DNA of 64,000 bases from Burkholderiaceae bacterium (GCA_017992055.1 JAGOPK010000001.1:372001-436000); one strand, 5' to 3'; shown: positions 43,875-58,264, counted from the first letter of the stretch. Notes: generated by a model not told the origin, from the letters alone. Program-made: numbers and translations.

Positions 43875-44345
43875 GTGAGCATCAACGGTACCCTCATCGC
43901 CCAGATGATCGTGTTCCTGATCCTGGTCTGGTTCACGATGAAGTTCGTCTGGCCGCCGATCACCGCCGCGCTCGACGAACGCGCGAAGAAGATCGCCGAC
44001 GGCCTGTCGGCGGCCGACAAGGCCAAGGCCGACCTGGCGGCTGCCAACACCCGCGTCGAGCAGCAGCTGTCTGCCGCCCGCGACGACGCTGCCAAGCGCC
44101 TGGCCGATGCCGAGCGCCTGGCGCAGCAGATCGTCGAGGAGGCCAAGGGCCGCGCCAACGACGAAGGCGCGAAGATCGTCGCCGCGGCCCGTGCCGAAGC
44201 CGAGCAGGAGGCCGTCAAGGCCCGCGAGGCGCTGCGCGACCAGGTGGCCGCGCTGGCCGTCAAGGGCGCCGAGGCGATCCTGCGCAAGGAAGTCAACGCC
44301 GGCGTGCACGCCGAGCTGTTGGGTCGCCTGAAGGCCGAGCTGTAA
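43875..44345 (+). CDS. atpF: F0F1 ATP synthase subunit b
   Basis: The protein has 156 residues and starts with GTG at 43875. One N-terminal membrane helix ([20 protein letters not shown]) is followed by the long Ala/Lys/Glu coiled coil of the peripheral stalk. The stalk holds the alpha-beta ring still against the rotor. It lies 110 bp after atpE. Confidence 0.96.
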   Translation: MSINGTLIAQMIVFLILVWFTMKFVWPPITAALDERAKKIADGLSAADKAKADLAAANTRVEQQLSAARDDAAKRLADAERLAQQIVEEAKGRANDEGAKIVAAARAEAEQEAVKAREALRDQVAALAVKGAEAILRKEVNAGVHAELLGRLKAEL

Positions 44346-44347
44346 TC

Positions 44348-44881
44348 ATGGCCGAGCTTGCAACCATCGCCCGCCCCTATGCCGAGGCCTTGTTCAAGGC
44401 CGTCGGCGGCGACAACGGCGCCTTTCTGGCCGAGCAGGTGAGCCTGCTGGGCCAGGTGGCGTCCGATCCGGCCACGCGCCAGTTCGCCGACAGCCCCAAG
44501 GCCCTGCCGTCCCAGGTCTTCGACCTGGTCAACGGCGTGGCCGGCATCGTGCTCGACGCCAAGGTCGCCAACCTGCTGCAGGTGGTGATCGAGAACGGCC
44601 GCCTGGCTGCGCTGCCCGAGATCGCCGCGCAGTTCAAGGCCCTGGTCAACGCCCGCTCGGGTTCGTCGGATGCACTGGTGCAAAGCGCCTATGCCATCGA
44701 CGGCGCCGCGCTGGCCGAGGTCGTGGCCTCGCTGGAGAAGCGCTTTGGCCGCAAGCTCAATGCCCGCGTCGAAATCGCTCCGGAACTGATCGGCGGCATT
44801 CGCGTGGTCGTCGGCGACGAAGTGCTCGACACCTCGGTGAAGGCCCGTCTCGAACAAATGAAGGTCGCCCTGACGGCGTGA
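44348..44881 (+). CDS. atpH: F0F1 ATP synthase subunit delta
   Basis: The protein has 177 residues beginning [14 protein letters not shown], the standard delta N-terminus, and has the C-terminal V-I-G-G-hydrophobic motif as [16 protein letters not shown]. It caps the alpha3-beta3 head and links it to subunit b. It starts two bases after the atpF stop. Confidence 0.96.
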   Translation: MAELATIARPYAEALFKAVGGDNGAFLAEQVSLLGQVASDPATRQFADSPKALPSQVFDLVNGVAGIVLDAKVANLLQVVIENGRLAALPEIAAQFKALVNARSGSSDALVQSAYAIDGAALAEVVASLEKRFGRKLNARVEIAPELIGGIRVVVGDEVLDTSVKARLEQMKVALTA

Positions 44882-44925
44882 GCCGCGCTTGAGCGCGTGC
44901 ACCGTCGACAAGACTGGAGAAAGCT

Positions 44926-46479
<1,554 letters not shown>

Positions 46480-46518
46480 GCCCCGCCCTGACGACACCTC
46501 TTCGAAAGGAGTACCGTC

Positions 46519-47403
46519 ATGGCGGTCGGTAAAGAGATACGCGGCAAGATCAAGAGCTTCGAGAACACCAAGAAGATCACCAAGGCCATGGAAATGGTCT
46601 CGGCCTCGAAGATGCGCAAGGCCCAGGACCGCATGCGTGCGGCCCGGCCCTATGCCGACAAGATCCGCAACATCACGGCCAACCTGTCGCAGGCGAACCC
46701 CGAGTACCACTCGGCCTACATGCGCACGGGCAACAACTCGAAGGTGACCGGCTTCATCGTCGTCACCACCGACAAGGGCCTGTGCGGCGGCTTGAACACC
46801 AACGTGCTGCGTGCCGTCACCAACAAGATGCGTGACGTGCAGGCGGCCGGCGGCAAGAGCCAGTCGGTGGCCATCGGCAACAAGGGCTTCGGCTTCCTCA
46901 ACCGTGTCGGCGGCAACGTCATCAGCCATGTCACCCAGCTGGGCGACGCGCCGGTGCTGGAGAAGCTGATCGGCCCGGTCAAGGTCATGCTCGATGCCTT
47001 CGTCGAGGGCAAGGTGGACGCGGTGTACCTGTGCTACACCAAGTTCATCAACACGATGAAGCAGGAGCCGATGGTCGAGCAGCTGCTGCCGCTGTCGGCC
47101 GAGCGCCTGGAGCAGACCGCCGCCGAGAAGGCCCAGTACGGCTGGGACTACCTCTACGAGCCGGATGCGGCCACGGTGATCGAGGATCTGCTGACGCGCT
47201 ACATCGAGGCCCTGGTCTACCAGGCCGTGGCCGAGAACATGGCTTCGGAGCAATCGGCGCGCATGGTGGCCATGAAGGCCGCCACCGAGAACGCCGGCAC
47301 GCTGATCGCCGACCTCAAGCTGGTCTACAACAAGACCCGCCAGGCGGCCATCACCACCGAGCTGTCCGAAATCGTCAGCGGCGCGGCCGCCATCAGCGGC
47401 TGA
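46519..47403 (+). CDS. atpG: F0F1 ATP synthase subunit gamma
   Basis: This 294-residue protein is the central shaft. The N-terminal helix [20 protein letters not shown] and the C-terminal helix [20 protein letters not shown] form the rotor coiled coil. [12 protein letters not shown] is the conserved loop. The leader AAGGAGTACCGTC is identical to that before glnK. Confidence 0.98.
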   Translation: MAVGKEIRGKIKSFENTKKITKAMEMVSASKMRKAQDRMRAARPYADKIRNITANLSQANPEYHSAYMRTGNNSKVTGFIVVTTDKGLCGGLNTNVLRAVTNKMRDVQAAGGKSQSVAIGNKGFGFLNRVGGNVISHVTQLGDAPVLEKLIGPVKVMLDAFVEGKVDAVYLCYTKFINTMKQEPMVEQLLPLSAERLEQTAAEKAQYGWDYLYEPDAATVIEDLLTRYIEALVYQAVAENMASEQSARMVAMKAATENAGTLIADLKLVYNKTRQAAITTELSEIVSGAAAISG

Positions 47404-48855
<1,452 letters not shown>

Positions 48856-48888
48856 GTGGCGCAATGAGCGGCGCATTCGGCCGCCCAG

Positions 48889-48940
48889 CGTCGTTGCGCT
48901 CCTCGCCGTACGGGTGTACGGCTGCGGGGCGCGCCTAGCC
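48889..48940. repeat. Palindromic intergenic repeat between atpD and atpC
   Basis: The core GCCGTAC-GGGT-GTACGGC (48905-48922) is a perfect 7-bp inverted repeat. GCGC-containing flanks (48896-48899 and 48929-48932) extend it imperfectly. I recall similar GCCGTAC hairpin units as dispersed repeats in Burkholderiales genomes, but only one copy is seen in this window. It lies inside an operon with no T tract, so it may affect processing rather than stop transcription. Confidence 0.55.
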
Positions 48941-49007
48941 GGACAGCCGACTGCTTGCTCCTTGCACCCCTCACCCCAAATTCTTGAACCTTGAAAGCGA
49001 GTCCCAG

Positions 49008-49427
49008 ATGGCAACCATTCACGTCGACGTGGTCAGCGCTGAAGAGAGCATCTTCAGCGGCGAGGCCAAGTTCGTCGCGCTGCCGGGCGAAAACGGCGAG
49101 CTGGGCATCCTGCCCCGCCACACGCCGCTGATCACCCGCATCAAGCCCGGTGCCGTGCGCATCGAGCGCGCCGACAACGGTCAGGAAGAGTTCGTGTTCG
49201 TCGCCGGTGGCATCCTCGAAGTGCAGCCGGGCACGGTCACCGTGCTGGCCGACACCGCGATCCGCGGCCACGACCTGGACGAGGCCAAGGCCGCCGAGGC
49301 CAAGAAGAAGGCCGAAGAGGCGATGAAGAACGCCAAGAGCGACATCGACCTGGCGCGTGCCCAGGGCGAGTTCGCGATGATGGCCGCGCAGATCGCCGCC
49401 ATCGCCAAGCTGCGCAAGAAGCGCTGA
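49008..49427 (+). CDS. atpC: F0F1 ATP synthase subunit epsilon
   Basis: The protein has 139 residues. The N-terminal beta-sandwich ([39 protein letters not shown]) is followed by the C-terminal helical hairpin rich in Ala/Lys that can inhibit ATP hydrolysis. It is the last gene of the operon, with a terminator 21 bp downstream. The 152-bp distance from atpD is unusually wide. Confidence 0.97.
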   Translation: MATIHVDVVSAEESIFSGEAKFVALPGENGELGILPRHTPLITRIKPGAVRIERADNGQEEFVFVAGGILEVQPGTVTVLADTAIRGHDLDEAKAAEAKKKAEEAMKNAKSDIDLARAQGEFAMMAAQIAAIAKLRKKR

Positions 49428-49447
49428 CGCCTTCTGGCCCCTGGCCC

Positions 49448-49487
49448 ACGGCCTGCCCGGCATTGCTGCCTGGCAGGCCGTTTTGTT
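49448..49487 (+). terminator. Rho-independent terminator of the atp operon
   Basis: The stem ACGGCCTGCC / GGCAGGCCGT (10 bp, 14-base loop) runs into TTTTGTTT. It lies between atpC and the convergent TPM gene. Confidence 0.85.
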
Positions 49488-49514
49488 TGGCGGGGGGCCG
49501 CGTCCGGCGTGCGC

Positions 49515-50066
49515 TCAGCGCAGCTCGGGCGCGTCCGGCAGCTCGTTCGGATTGGCCTGGCCCTCGGCCAGCGCAAAGTGCTGCAGCAGCAGGCCGTCCA
49601 CCGCATCCACGGCCTGCATCAGCCCGTCTTCGAAGCGGCCGGCGCGAAAGGCTTCGCGCATGTGCGTCACCAGGGTCTGCCAGGTGGCGGCGTCCACGCG
49701 CCGGGCCAGGCCGCGGTCGGCCACCACCTCGATGGCATGCTCGGCCAGCAGCAAATAGATCAGCACGCCATTGTTGTGCTCGGTGTCCCAGACGCGCTGC
49801 TTGCCGAACAGCGTCACCGCCCGCGCCCGCGCCGGCAGGCGCTGCCAGACATAGGACAGCGGCAGGCCAGCCTCGACGACGATGCGGATCTCGCCGCTGT
49901 GGCGCCGCTCGCCGGCGGCGACGCGCGCCTGCAGCCGGGCCAGGGCCTCGGCCGGCAGCACACGCTGGGCATCGCGCTCGTCCCACAGCCGCTGGCGCAG
50001 CAGGCGCAACAGGCGCGAGCCGGCCACGCGCGCGGCGGCCGGGGGCGGATTGGTGTTCATCGGCAT
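49515..50066 (-). CDS. TPM-domain protein (second of the lemA cluster)
   Basis: The protein has 183 residues from ATG 50066. A GTG at 50081 inside the tandem repeat and an ATG at 50060 are alternatives. The TPM domain is seen in GEIRIVVEAGLPLSY, RARAVTLFGKQRVWDTEHNNGVLIYLLLAEHAIEV (bases about 49725-49830) and TWQTLVTHMREAFRAGRF. There is no signal peptide. TPM proteins of this type are found beside LemA and YgcG-like proteins; proposed roles include phosphatase activity or membrane-complex repair, but the function is unproven. Confidence 0.83.
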   Translation of the reverse strand: MPMNTNPPPAAARVAGSRLLRLLRQRLWDERDAQRVLPAEALARLQARVAAGERRHSGEIRIVVEAGLPLSYVWQRLPARARAVTLFGKQRVWDTEHNNGVLIYLLLAEHAIEVVADRGLARRVDAATWQTLVTHMREAFRAGRFEDGLMQAVDAVDGLLLQHFALAEGQANPNELPDAPELR

Positions 50067-50070
50067 CTGT

Positions 50071-50105
50071 TCACCCGTCACCCATCACCCATCACCCATC
50101 ACCCG
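50071..50105. repeat. Tandem heptanucleotide repeat (TCACCCR)5
   Basis: Five exact-length copies of TCACCC followed by A or G fill the gap between the two TPM genes, and a sixth degenerate unit (TCACCAG) includes the stop of the upstream gene. On the coding strand each unit reads YGGGTGA, so each carries a Shine-Dalgarno-like GGGTGA directly before the downstream starts. Confidence 0.9.
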
Positions 50106-51029
50106 TCACCAGTCGCCGGAGGCACCGCCGCCGCCGAAGTCGCCGCCGCCGCCGGAGCTGAAACCGCCGCCATCGCCGCCGCCCCCGCCAAAGCCGCCGA
50201 AGCCCCCGCCCGAGCCGCCGCCCCAGATCACCGGCATGCCGCCGCTGCGTGCGCCGCGCCTGCCGGCCGCGCCGATGCCCAGCACGCCCACCAGGATCAG
50301 CGCCACCACGCCGGCGATGACGCCGATCAGCGTGCTGGCCATCAGCCAGCCGGCGATGCCGCCGGCGCCCAGGCCGGTGAACAGCGAGCCCAGCTTGCGG
50401 CCGAACACGCCGGTCAGCAGCGCGCCGATCACCGGCACGCCGATGAAGAAGAACATGGCCAGCGATTCCAGGTCCAGGCCGAAGCCGGTGGAGCCGCTCT
50501 GCTTGCCCGGCCGTGGCTCGGGCACCGGCAGGTGTTCGCCCTGGATGCGCGCGATCAGCGCGGTGATGCCGGCGTCCAGGCCGGCCGCGTAGTCGCCGCG
50601 CTTGAAGGCCGGCGAGATGTCGCGCGTGATGATCTGGCGCGCCGCCAGGTCGGGCACGGCACCTTCCAGCGCCTTGGCCACCTCGATGCGCAGCTTGCGG
50701 TCGTCGCGGGCGACCACGATCAGCAGGCCGTCGCCCACCTCGCGGCGGCCGATCTTCCAGGCGTCGGCCACGCGCTGCGCATAACTGGCGATGTCCTCGG
50801 GCTGGGTCGTGGCCACGGCCAGCACCACGATCTGCGGCCCGGCCTGGGCCTCGAAGGCGGCCAGGCGCTGTTCCAGCGCGGCGCGCTGGCCGGCGTCGAG
50901 CAGGCCGGCGGCATCGACGATGCGGCCGCTGAGCGCCGGCACCGGCTGCACCTCCTGCGCGCGCGCGCTGCCCACGGCCGCCAGCAGCAGGCTCAGGGCC
51001 AGCCACCAGGCCAGGGCCAGAGTGGGCAT
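50106..51029 (-). CDS. TPM-domain membrane protein, YgcG-like, with Gly/Ser-rich C-terminus
   Basis: This 307-residue protein starts at ATG 51029, which opens a clean signal peptide ending ARAQ; a TTG at 51044 is the alternative. The TPM domain spans about residues 22-165 (SGRIVDAAGLLDAGQRAALE, GDGLLIVVARDDRKLRIEV). Two to three membrane helices follow, then a C-terminal tail of mostly Gly and Ser with Phe. This is the usual partner of LemA. The low-complexity tail is typical of the family. Confidence 0.87.
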   Translation of the reverse strand: MPTLALAWWLALSLLLAAVGSARAQEVQPVPALSGRIVDAAGLLDAGQRAALEQRLAAFEAQAGPQIVVLAVATTQPEDIASYAQRVADAWKIGRREVGDGLLIVVARDDRKLRIEVAKALEGAVPDLAARQIITRDISPAFKRGDYAAGLDAGITALIARIQGEHLPVPEPRPGKQSGSTGFGLDLESLAMFFFIGVPVIGALLTGVFGRKLGSLFTGLGAGGIAGWLMASTLIGVIAGVVALILVGVLGIGAAGRRGARSGGMPVIWGGGSGGGFGGFGGGGGDGGGFSSGGGGDFGGGGASGDW

Positions 51030-51051
51030 CGGGCGGCGGATCAACGGGCCA

Positions 51052-51690
51052 TCACTTGCTGGCGGCCGGAGCAGCGGGCGTGGCGGCCGGCGCCTTGTCG
51101 AAGTTCACCGTCGGCGGCGCGCTGATGGCGGCCTCGTTGGCCACGGTGAAGCTGGGCTTGGTCTTGTAGCTGAAGACCATCGCCGTCAGGTTGCTGGGGA
51201 AGCTGCGCGTCAGCACGTTGTAGTCCTGCACCGTCTTGATGTAGCGGTTGCGCGCCACGGTGATGCGGTTCTCGGTGCCTTCGAGCTGCACGCGCAGGTC
51301 CTGGAAGCCCTGGTTGGCCTTCAGGTTGGGATAGTTCTCGCTGACCACCAGCAGCCGGCTCAAAGCGCCCGACAGCTCGCCCTGGGCGGCCTGGAACTTC
51401 TGGAAGGCCTCGGGGTTGTTCACCAGCTCGGGCGTGGCCTGGATGCTGGTGGCCTTGGCGCGGGCCTCGACCACCTTGGTCAGCGTGTCCTGCTCGAAAC
51501 CGGCCTCGCCCTTGACCGTGGCCACCAGGTTGGGCACCAGGTCGGCGCGGCGCTGGTACTGGTTCAGCACCTCGGCCCAGCTGGCATTGACCGACTCGTC
51601 GAGCTTCTGGAACTCGTTATAGCCGCAGCCCGACAGCGCCAGCGTGGCGGCGAGCACAGGGGCAGCGAGCAGGGCACGGGCAGCGGTCAT
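51052..51690 (-). CDS. lemA: LemA family lipoprotein
   Basis: The protein has 212 residues. The signal ends in a lipobox ALSGC with Cys22, so it is probably a lipoprotein. The LemA core follows (YNEFQKLDESVNASWAEVLN, QYQRRADLVPNLVATVKG), a long helical bundle. LemA proteins are conserved with TPM proteins as here; the function is unknown but membrane-associated. It is the first gene of a three-gene minus-strand set. Confidence 0.92.
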   Translation of the reverse strand: MTAARALLAAPVLAATLALSGCGYNEFQKLDESVNASWAEVLNQYQRRADLVPNLVATVKGEAGFEQDTLTKVVEARAKATSIQATPELVNNPEAFQKFQAAQGELSGALSRLLVVSENYPNLKANQGFQDLRVQLEGTENRITVARNRYIKTVQDYNVLTRSFPSNLTAMVFSYKTKPSFTVANEAAISAPPTVNFDKAPAATPAAPAASK

Positions 51691-51794
51691 CGGGTCACTC
51701 CAGGCAGGGTCCGGGCAGGGCAGAAACGCCCGGCAGCATAGCTGAGGGCCGACGCGGCCAGATCAAGTGGCGCCGGCCGGGCCGCCGCCGGCCC

Positions 51795-51800
51795 TACCAT
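51795..51800 (+). promoter_or_regulatory. -10-like hexamer TACCAT
   Basis: TACCAT is seven bases before the ATG at 51808 and nothing like a Shine-Dalgarno intervenes, as at other suspected leaderless genes here. Confidence 0.35.
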
Positions 51801-51807
51801 CGCCGGC

Positions 51808-52590
51808 ATGACGCTGCTGCACCACGCCCTGCAGGCCGGCCTGGCACCGGCCACACCGACCGCTGCCGCGCCGCGCCGGCTGCTGGTCATCGGCGCCGGC
51901 GGGGCGCTGGGCTCGGCGGTGCTGGAGCGCCTGCTGGCCGATGCCGCCTGGTCGCGCGTGGCCACCCTGGTGATCCGTCCGGTCGAGGTGGCGATGCGCG
52001 GCCTGCAGGCCTGGCCGCACGATGCGGCCGGCGGCTGGCAGCGGCCCGCCGATCTGCCCTGGGCGCCCGACACCGCGGTGCTGGTGTTCGACCGCGAGCG
52101 TGGCCGCCATGGCCGTGAGGCGGCACTGCTGCGGCCCGATCCAGCCCAGCTGGCGGCGATGGGGCGCTGGTTGCGGTCGGCCGGCGTGCGCCGGCTGCTG
52201 CTGGTCACGCCGCATGCGCCGGGCCTGCTGCCGCAGGCGCTGAAGGCCGGCCTGGCCTCGCTGGACGAGCAGGCCCTGGCCATGCTGGGCTTCGAGCAGC
52301 TGGTGCTGGTGCGGCCCGCGCGCCTGGGCGGCGAGGCCGGCACCGAGCGCCACTGGGGCCGGCGCATCGCCCGCGCCCTGCTGGCCCAGCTGCACTGGAT
52401 GGTGCCGCAGCGTGAGCAGCCGCTGCGCCCGGTCAAGGTGGCGGCCTTCGTCGCCGAGCTGGCGCGGGCCCTGCCGCAGCTGCCGGTGGGCACGCGCGTG
52501 GTGCCGCCCGAGCTGCTGTGGCAATGGGCCCAGCCCGAGGGCGGTGGCGCGGCCGTGCTGCAGGCCTGGCTGGGGCCGCAGCCGGGTTGA
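51808..52590 (+). CDS. Rossmann-fold (NAD(P)-binding-like) protein
   Basis: The protein has 260 residues. The dinucleotide motif [19 protein letters not shown] lies near residues 25-43, followed by an alternating beta/alpha pattern like short atypical SDR proteins. There is no YxxxK active site. Similar proteins occur upstream of hemE in Burkholderiales as unnamed NAD-dependent epimerase-like proteins. It probably binds a nucleotide; no reaction can be assigned. It ends 65 bp before hemE. Confidence 0.75.
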   Translation: MTLLHHALQAGLAPATPTAAAPRRLLVIGAGGALGSAVLERLLADAAWSRVATLVIRPVEVAMRGLQAWPHDAAGGWQRPADLPWAPDTAVLVFDRERGRHGREAALLRPDPAQLAAMGRWLRSAGVRRLLLVTPHAPGLLPQALKAGLASLDEQALAMLGFEQLVLVRPARLGGEAGTERHWGRRIARALLAQLHWMVPQREQPLRPVKVAAFVAELARALPQLPVGTRVVPPELLWQWAQPEGGGAAVLQAWLGPQPG

Positions 52591-52643
52591 TTGCCCGGCC
52601 GCCGGCTCTGACCTGGGGCAGCCGGCGCAGGGATGCCGGCCGC

Positions 52644-52649
52644 GATAAT
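52644..52649 (+). promoter_or_regulatory. -10-like hexamer GATAAT before hemE
   Basis: GATAAT differs from TATAAT by one base and ends six bases before the hemE ATG. A start at the ATG itself is predicted. Confidence 0.45.
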
Positions 52650-52655
52650 CCGCCG

Positions 52656-53795
52656 ATGACCGCCGCCTCCACCGCCCGCCCGACCGGCTTTGCCAACGAC
52701 AGCTTTCTGCGCGCCTGCCTGCGCCAGCCCACCGAGCACACGCCGCTCTGGCTGATGCGCCAGGCCGGGCGCTATCTGCCCGAGTACAACGCCACGCGCG
52801 CCCGCGCCGGCAGCTTCATGGGCCTGGCGACCAATCCCGACTACGCCTGCGAGGTCACGCTGCAGCCGCTGGAGCGCTATCCGCTGGACGCGGCCATCCT
52901 GTTCTCCGACATCCTGACCGTGCCCGATGCCATGGGCCTGGGCCTGAGCTTTGCCGCCGGCGAGGGGCCGCGCTTTGCCAAGGCCGTGCGCAGCGAGGCC
53001 GACGTGGCCGCGCTGGCCGTGCCGGATCTGGACAAGCTGCGCTATGTGTTCGACGCCGTGTCCACCATCCGCCGTGCGCTGCAGACCACCGATGCCCAGG
53101 GGCAGACGGTCTCGCGCGTGCCGCTGATCGGCTTTTCCGGCAGCCCCTGGACCCTGGCCTGCTACATGGTCGAAGGCGCCGGCAGCGACGACTACCGCCA
53201 GGTCAAGACCCTGCTGTACCGCCGCCCGGACCTGATGCACCGCATCCTGGCCATCAATGCCGATGCCGTGGCCGCCTACCTGAATGCGCAGATCGACGCC
53301 GGCGCCCAGGCGGTGATGATCTTCGACTCCTGGGGCGGCGTGCTCGAGCACCGCGCCTTCCATGCCTTCAGCCTGGCCTACACCCGGCGCGTGGTGGCCC
53401 AGCTCAAGCGCGAGGCCGAGGGACAGCGCGTGCCGGTGATCGTCTTCACCAAGGGCGGCGGCCAGTGGCTGGAGGCGATTGCCGACTGCGGCGCCGACGT
53501 GGTGGGCCTGGACTGGACCACCGACCTGGGCCAGGCCCGTGCCCGCACCGGCGACCGCGTGGCCCTGCAGGGCAACCTCGACCCGATGGTGCTGTTCTCC
53601 AGCCCCGAGGCCGTGGCCGCCGAGGCGCGTGCGGTGCTGGACAGCTTTGGCCCGCCGCAGCGCGCCGACGGCGGCTGGGGCGGCCATGTCTTCAACCTCG
53701 GCCATGGCATCAACCAGCATACGCCGCCCGAGCATGTGTCGGCCCTGGTCGAGGCCGTGCACGGCCACTCCCGGCGCATGCGAAATCCGGGTTGA
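52656..53795 (+). CDS. hemE: Uroporphyrinogen decarboxylase
   Basis: This 379-residue full-length protein has both URO-D signatures: [15 protein letters not shown] (about 30-44) and [16 protein letters not shown] (about 155-170). The catalytic Asp region [15 protein letters not shown] is also intact. It removes four carboxyl groups from uroporphyrinogen III to make coproporphyrinogen III in haem synthesis, in the cytosol. ATG 52656 was chosen because it follows a good -10; there is no ribosome site. Confidence 0.97.
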   Translation: MTAASTARPTGFANDSFLRACLRQPTEHTPLWLMRQAGRYLPEYNATRARAGSFMGLATNPDYACEVTLQPLERYPLDAAILFSDILTVPDAMGLGLSFAAGEGPRFAKAVRSEADVAALAVPDLDKLRYVFDAVSTIRRALQTTDAQGQTVSRVPLIGFSGSPWTLACYMVEGAGSDDYRQVKTLLYRRPDLMHRILAINADAVAAYLNAQIDAGAQAVMIFDSWGGVLEHRAFHAFSLAYTRRVVAQLKREAEGQRVPVIVFTKGGGQWLEAIADCGADVVGLDWTTDLGQARARTGDRVALQGNLDPMVLFSSPEAVAAEARAVLDSFGPPQRADGGWGGHVFNLGHGINQHTPPEHVSALVEAVHGHSRRMRNPG

Positions 53796-53850
53796 TCCGG
53801 GGTGCGGCGCCGCCTCCCACGAATGGGTGAGTGAGCGCTCAGGGCTTGAC

Positions 53851-53859
53851 TTATCCCCA
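53851..53859 (+). promoter_or_regulatory. DnaA-box-like TTATCCCCA
   Basis: One mismatch from TTATCCACA. It lies 190 bp upstream of the perfect box. Confidence 0.45.
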
Positions 53860-54040
53860 AAACCGGCAACCACCTGCAGCCGGCCGGGCGCCGCAGTACC
53901 GATCTGCCAGAAACTCAACAAAATATCGGCAAGTTGTTGATTTTGAACGGATTTCTTTGAGTGCTGCAGGATTGGGCAATCCAAGCCCAGGCACGGCGGA
54001 TCAAGCACTTAGCGCGGCCGTGAGCAGCTTTCCCACAAAG

Positions 54041-54049
54041 TTATCCACA
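54041..54049 (+). promoter_or_regulatory. DnaA box TTATCCACA
   Basis: A perfect match to the DnaA consensus. TTTCCCACA, a weak box, precedes it at 54029-54037. It is about 100 bp upstream of priA. Confidence 0.65.
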
Positions 54050-54149
54050 GAAGCCGGGGACAGCTGGAAAAGTCCTTGTCAATCATCGACTTAACGAAGA
54101 TTCTTGATGTGAACTCGACGCCGACCCGCGATCAGCGAAGGGCTTGCAC

Positions 54150-56282
<2,133 letters not shown>

Positions 56283-56467
56283 CCCGCTGAACGCCTTGCG
56301 ATCTCGCGGCTTGCGGCAGACAGATGCTTTTGCATTGCCGTCGCACGCAAGTGGGGGGGTGCCAACCCTTCGGCGCCGACCTCGCATTGCTCGTGCGATG
56401 CACAAACAGTACGCTGCCAGCCGGGTGGCTGTGCCCAATCCCCAATCAATACCAAGGGAGGTTTGTG

Positions 56468-57178
56468 ATGAAGAAACTCATGCTGGCTGCCGGGGCCCTC
56501 GCGCTGTGCGCCCAGGCCAGCGCGGCACTTGTCGACAGAGGCAATTTTGTCACCGACACCAGCACCAATCTGGACTGGCTCAAGCTGACGGTACTGCAAG
56601 GGTACTCATTCGAAGAGGTTGAGCGGGGGGCCTACGGTTATGTCACGGAAGGTTGGAGATTCGCCAATGCCAGCGATCTTCTTTCGCTGGTCACGGCCTA
56701 CATCGGGCCGGCCATCGGAAATTACGCCCGCACCAGCAACAGCTCCTGGACCGCAGCCGATTTCGCGGGCGCCAATGCCCTGGTTCCGCTGCTCGGCATC
56801 GTTTCTGGCTTCAATGATCCCCGCGCCGCGTCCAACGTTGAACTGCCACTCCAGCCAGAGTACCGTTCGATCACCACCCAGGGCTTCATGCTCTACGGAA
56901 GCAACAACCGACGAGTGGGCGTGACCGAGATCACCGCCATCATTTCGACCCCTGCCGTCATGTCGAATGATGTGCTGGTGGGCCCCTCTGGGAGGTGGGC
57001 CATCTTTGAGCGTGATGTGATCGACCCAGATATCGCCTATGCGGGACTGGGCAGTTTTCTTGTCAGAGCGGCCAGTCCGGTTCCCGAGCCCAGTGCGCTG
57101 GCGTTGCTGGCCGCGGGAGTTTGTGTGTTGGCGATGAGGGGGGCGAAGGGTGGACGCCGTCCGGCGGCGGCAAACTGA
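56468..57178 (+). CDS. PEP-CTERM sorting-domain protein
   Basis: The protein has 236 residues. A very strong AAGGGAGG lies 7 bases before the ATG. A signal peptide ends near ASA/AL (residue 19). The middle belongs to the PEP-CTERM group with TNLDWLKLT and EGWRFANASDLLSL, a possible surface-domain repeat of unknown role. The C-terminus is VPEPSALALLAAG, a hydrophobic helix and a Lys/Arg tail. The gene is visibly less GC-rich than its neighbours with softer codon bias, suggesting recent acquisition. No exosortase is nearby. Confidence 0.85.
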   Translation: MKKLMLAAGALALCAQASAALVDRGNFVTDTSTNLDWLKLTVLQGYSFEEVERGAYGYVTEGWRFANASDLLSLVTAYIGPAIGNYARTSNSSWTAADFAGANALVPLLGIVSGFNDPRAASNVELPLQPEYRSITTQGFMLYGSNNRRVGVTEITAIISTPAVMSNDVLVGPSGRWAIFERDVIDPDIAYAGLGSFLVRAASPVPEPSALALLAAGVCVLAMRGAKGGRRPAAAN

Positions 57179-57204
57179 TCGCGGTACCTGATGTCTCGGC
57201 CGCG

Positions 57205-58170
57205 TCAGCCCGGCTGCACGCCGAAGGCCCAGGCGATCAGCGTGAAGCTGACGAAGGCCAGCGTGGTGCTGGCCATGATGATGCGCGCCACGCGGCCGGC
57301 GTCGGCGCCGTAGCGCTCGGTCAGCAGCGACACATTGCTGGCACTCGGCAGGGCCGCGGTCAGCACCAGGGCGGTGGTTTCGAAGCTGCCCAGCGGCGCG
57401 CCCAGCCGGCGTGCGGCCAGGCAGGCCAGCAGGGTCAGCGCCGGGTGCAGCAGCAACTTGATCAGGGCCACCGGCAGATAGTCCGCCGGCGCGGTGCGGG
57501 TGTGCGCATGCTGGCCGGCGCGCCACAGCACGGCGCCGATGGTGAACAGCGCCACCGGGCTGGCCGAATCGGCCAGCATGCCGACGATGCGCGCCAGCGG
57601 TCCGGGCAGCGCAAAGCCGGTGGCCGAGGCCAGTGCGCCGATCAGGATGGACCAGCCCAGCGGATTGGCCGCCGTGCCGCGCAGCGCACGCAGCGCGGCA
57701 TCGCGCGCGCCATGCTCGCCCGCGCCCTGCAGCTGCGACAGCGCGATGCACACCGAGCTGGTGACCACCATGTCCAGCAGCACGGTGGCGATCACCGGGC
57801 CGGCCGCGGCCGGGCCCATCAGCGCCACCAGCAGCGGCACGCCCATGAAGCCCGAGTTGGGAAAGGTGGCCACCAGGGCGCCGAACGACGCATCCTTCAG
57901 CCCCACGCGCGGATTCAGGCTGACGGCGATGGTGAAGCCGACCACGGCCATGGCCACCGCCAGCCACAGCAGGCCGACCACCGGGTTCAGCAGCTGCAGC
58001 ACCGGCGTGCCGGCGCCAAAGCGGTACAGCAGGCAGGGCAGGGCGAAATACAGCACATAGGCGTTGAGCCCGGGGATCGCCGACTCGGGCAGCAGGCCAC
58101 GCCGGGCGGCCAGCCAGCCCAGCAGCACCAGGGCAAAAAACGGCACGGTGACGGCGACGATGGCCTGCAT
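57205..58170 (-). CDS. AEC (auxin efflux carrier) family transporter
   Basis: The protein has 321 residues and ten hydrophobic helices. The AEC features ATFPNSGFMGVPLLVALMG in the middle and ALPSASNVSLLTERYG in the C-terminal half are clear. Bacterial members move malate, malonate or related organic acids. ATG 58170 was chosen; longer in-frame openings run back into the small upstream gene and have no family match. The gene follows that gene on the same strand. Confidence 0.9.
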   Translation of the reverse strand: MQAIVAVTVPFFALVLLGWLAARRGLLPESAIPGLNAYVLYFALPCLLYRFGAGTPVLQLLNPVVGLLWLAVAMAVVGFTIAVSLNPRVGLKDASFGALVATFPNSGFMGVPLLVALMGPAAAGPVIATVLLDMVVTSSVCIALSQLQGAGEHGARDAALRALRGTAANPLGWSILIGALASATGFALPGPLARIVGMLADSASPVALFTIGAVLWRAGQHAHTRTAPADYLPVALIKLLLHPALTLLACLAARRLGAPLGSFETTALVLTAALPSASNVSLLTERYGADAGRVARIIMASTTLAFVSFTLIAWAFGVQPG

Positions 58171-58264
58171 GATGGCCGGCAGTATCTCCGCGCCACCGGC
58201 GCGTGGGCGGCCTGCGGGTGCGCCGGACGCCGATGCAGGCTTGCAGGGCGCCGGTGCCGCCGGC

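Larger units (their letters stand above)
53796..54149. other. AT-richer 354-bp intergenic region with DnaA boxes and inverted repeats
   Basis: There is no gene here. The region is clearly less GC-rich than the surroundings, especially at 53910-53970. It holds a perfect DnaA box, two near boxes, and inverted repeats TCAACAA...TTGTTGA (53915-53940) and GGATTG-GG-CAATCC (53969-53982). It lies between hemE and priA. It could be a DnaA-responsive promoter for priA or an auxiliary DnaA-binding locus. Confidence 0.6.

Noticed and set aside
53796..54149. Chromosomal origin of replication
   Set aside because: Only one perfect DnaA box is present, there is no cluster of boxes, and no dnaA, dnaN, rpmH or gidA gene is nearby. 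An auxiliary DnaA site is more likely.
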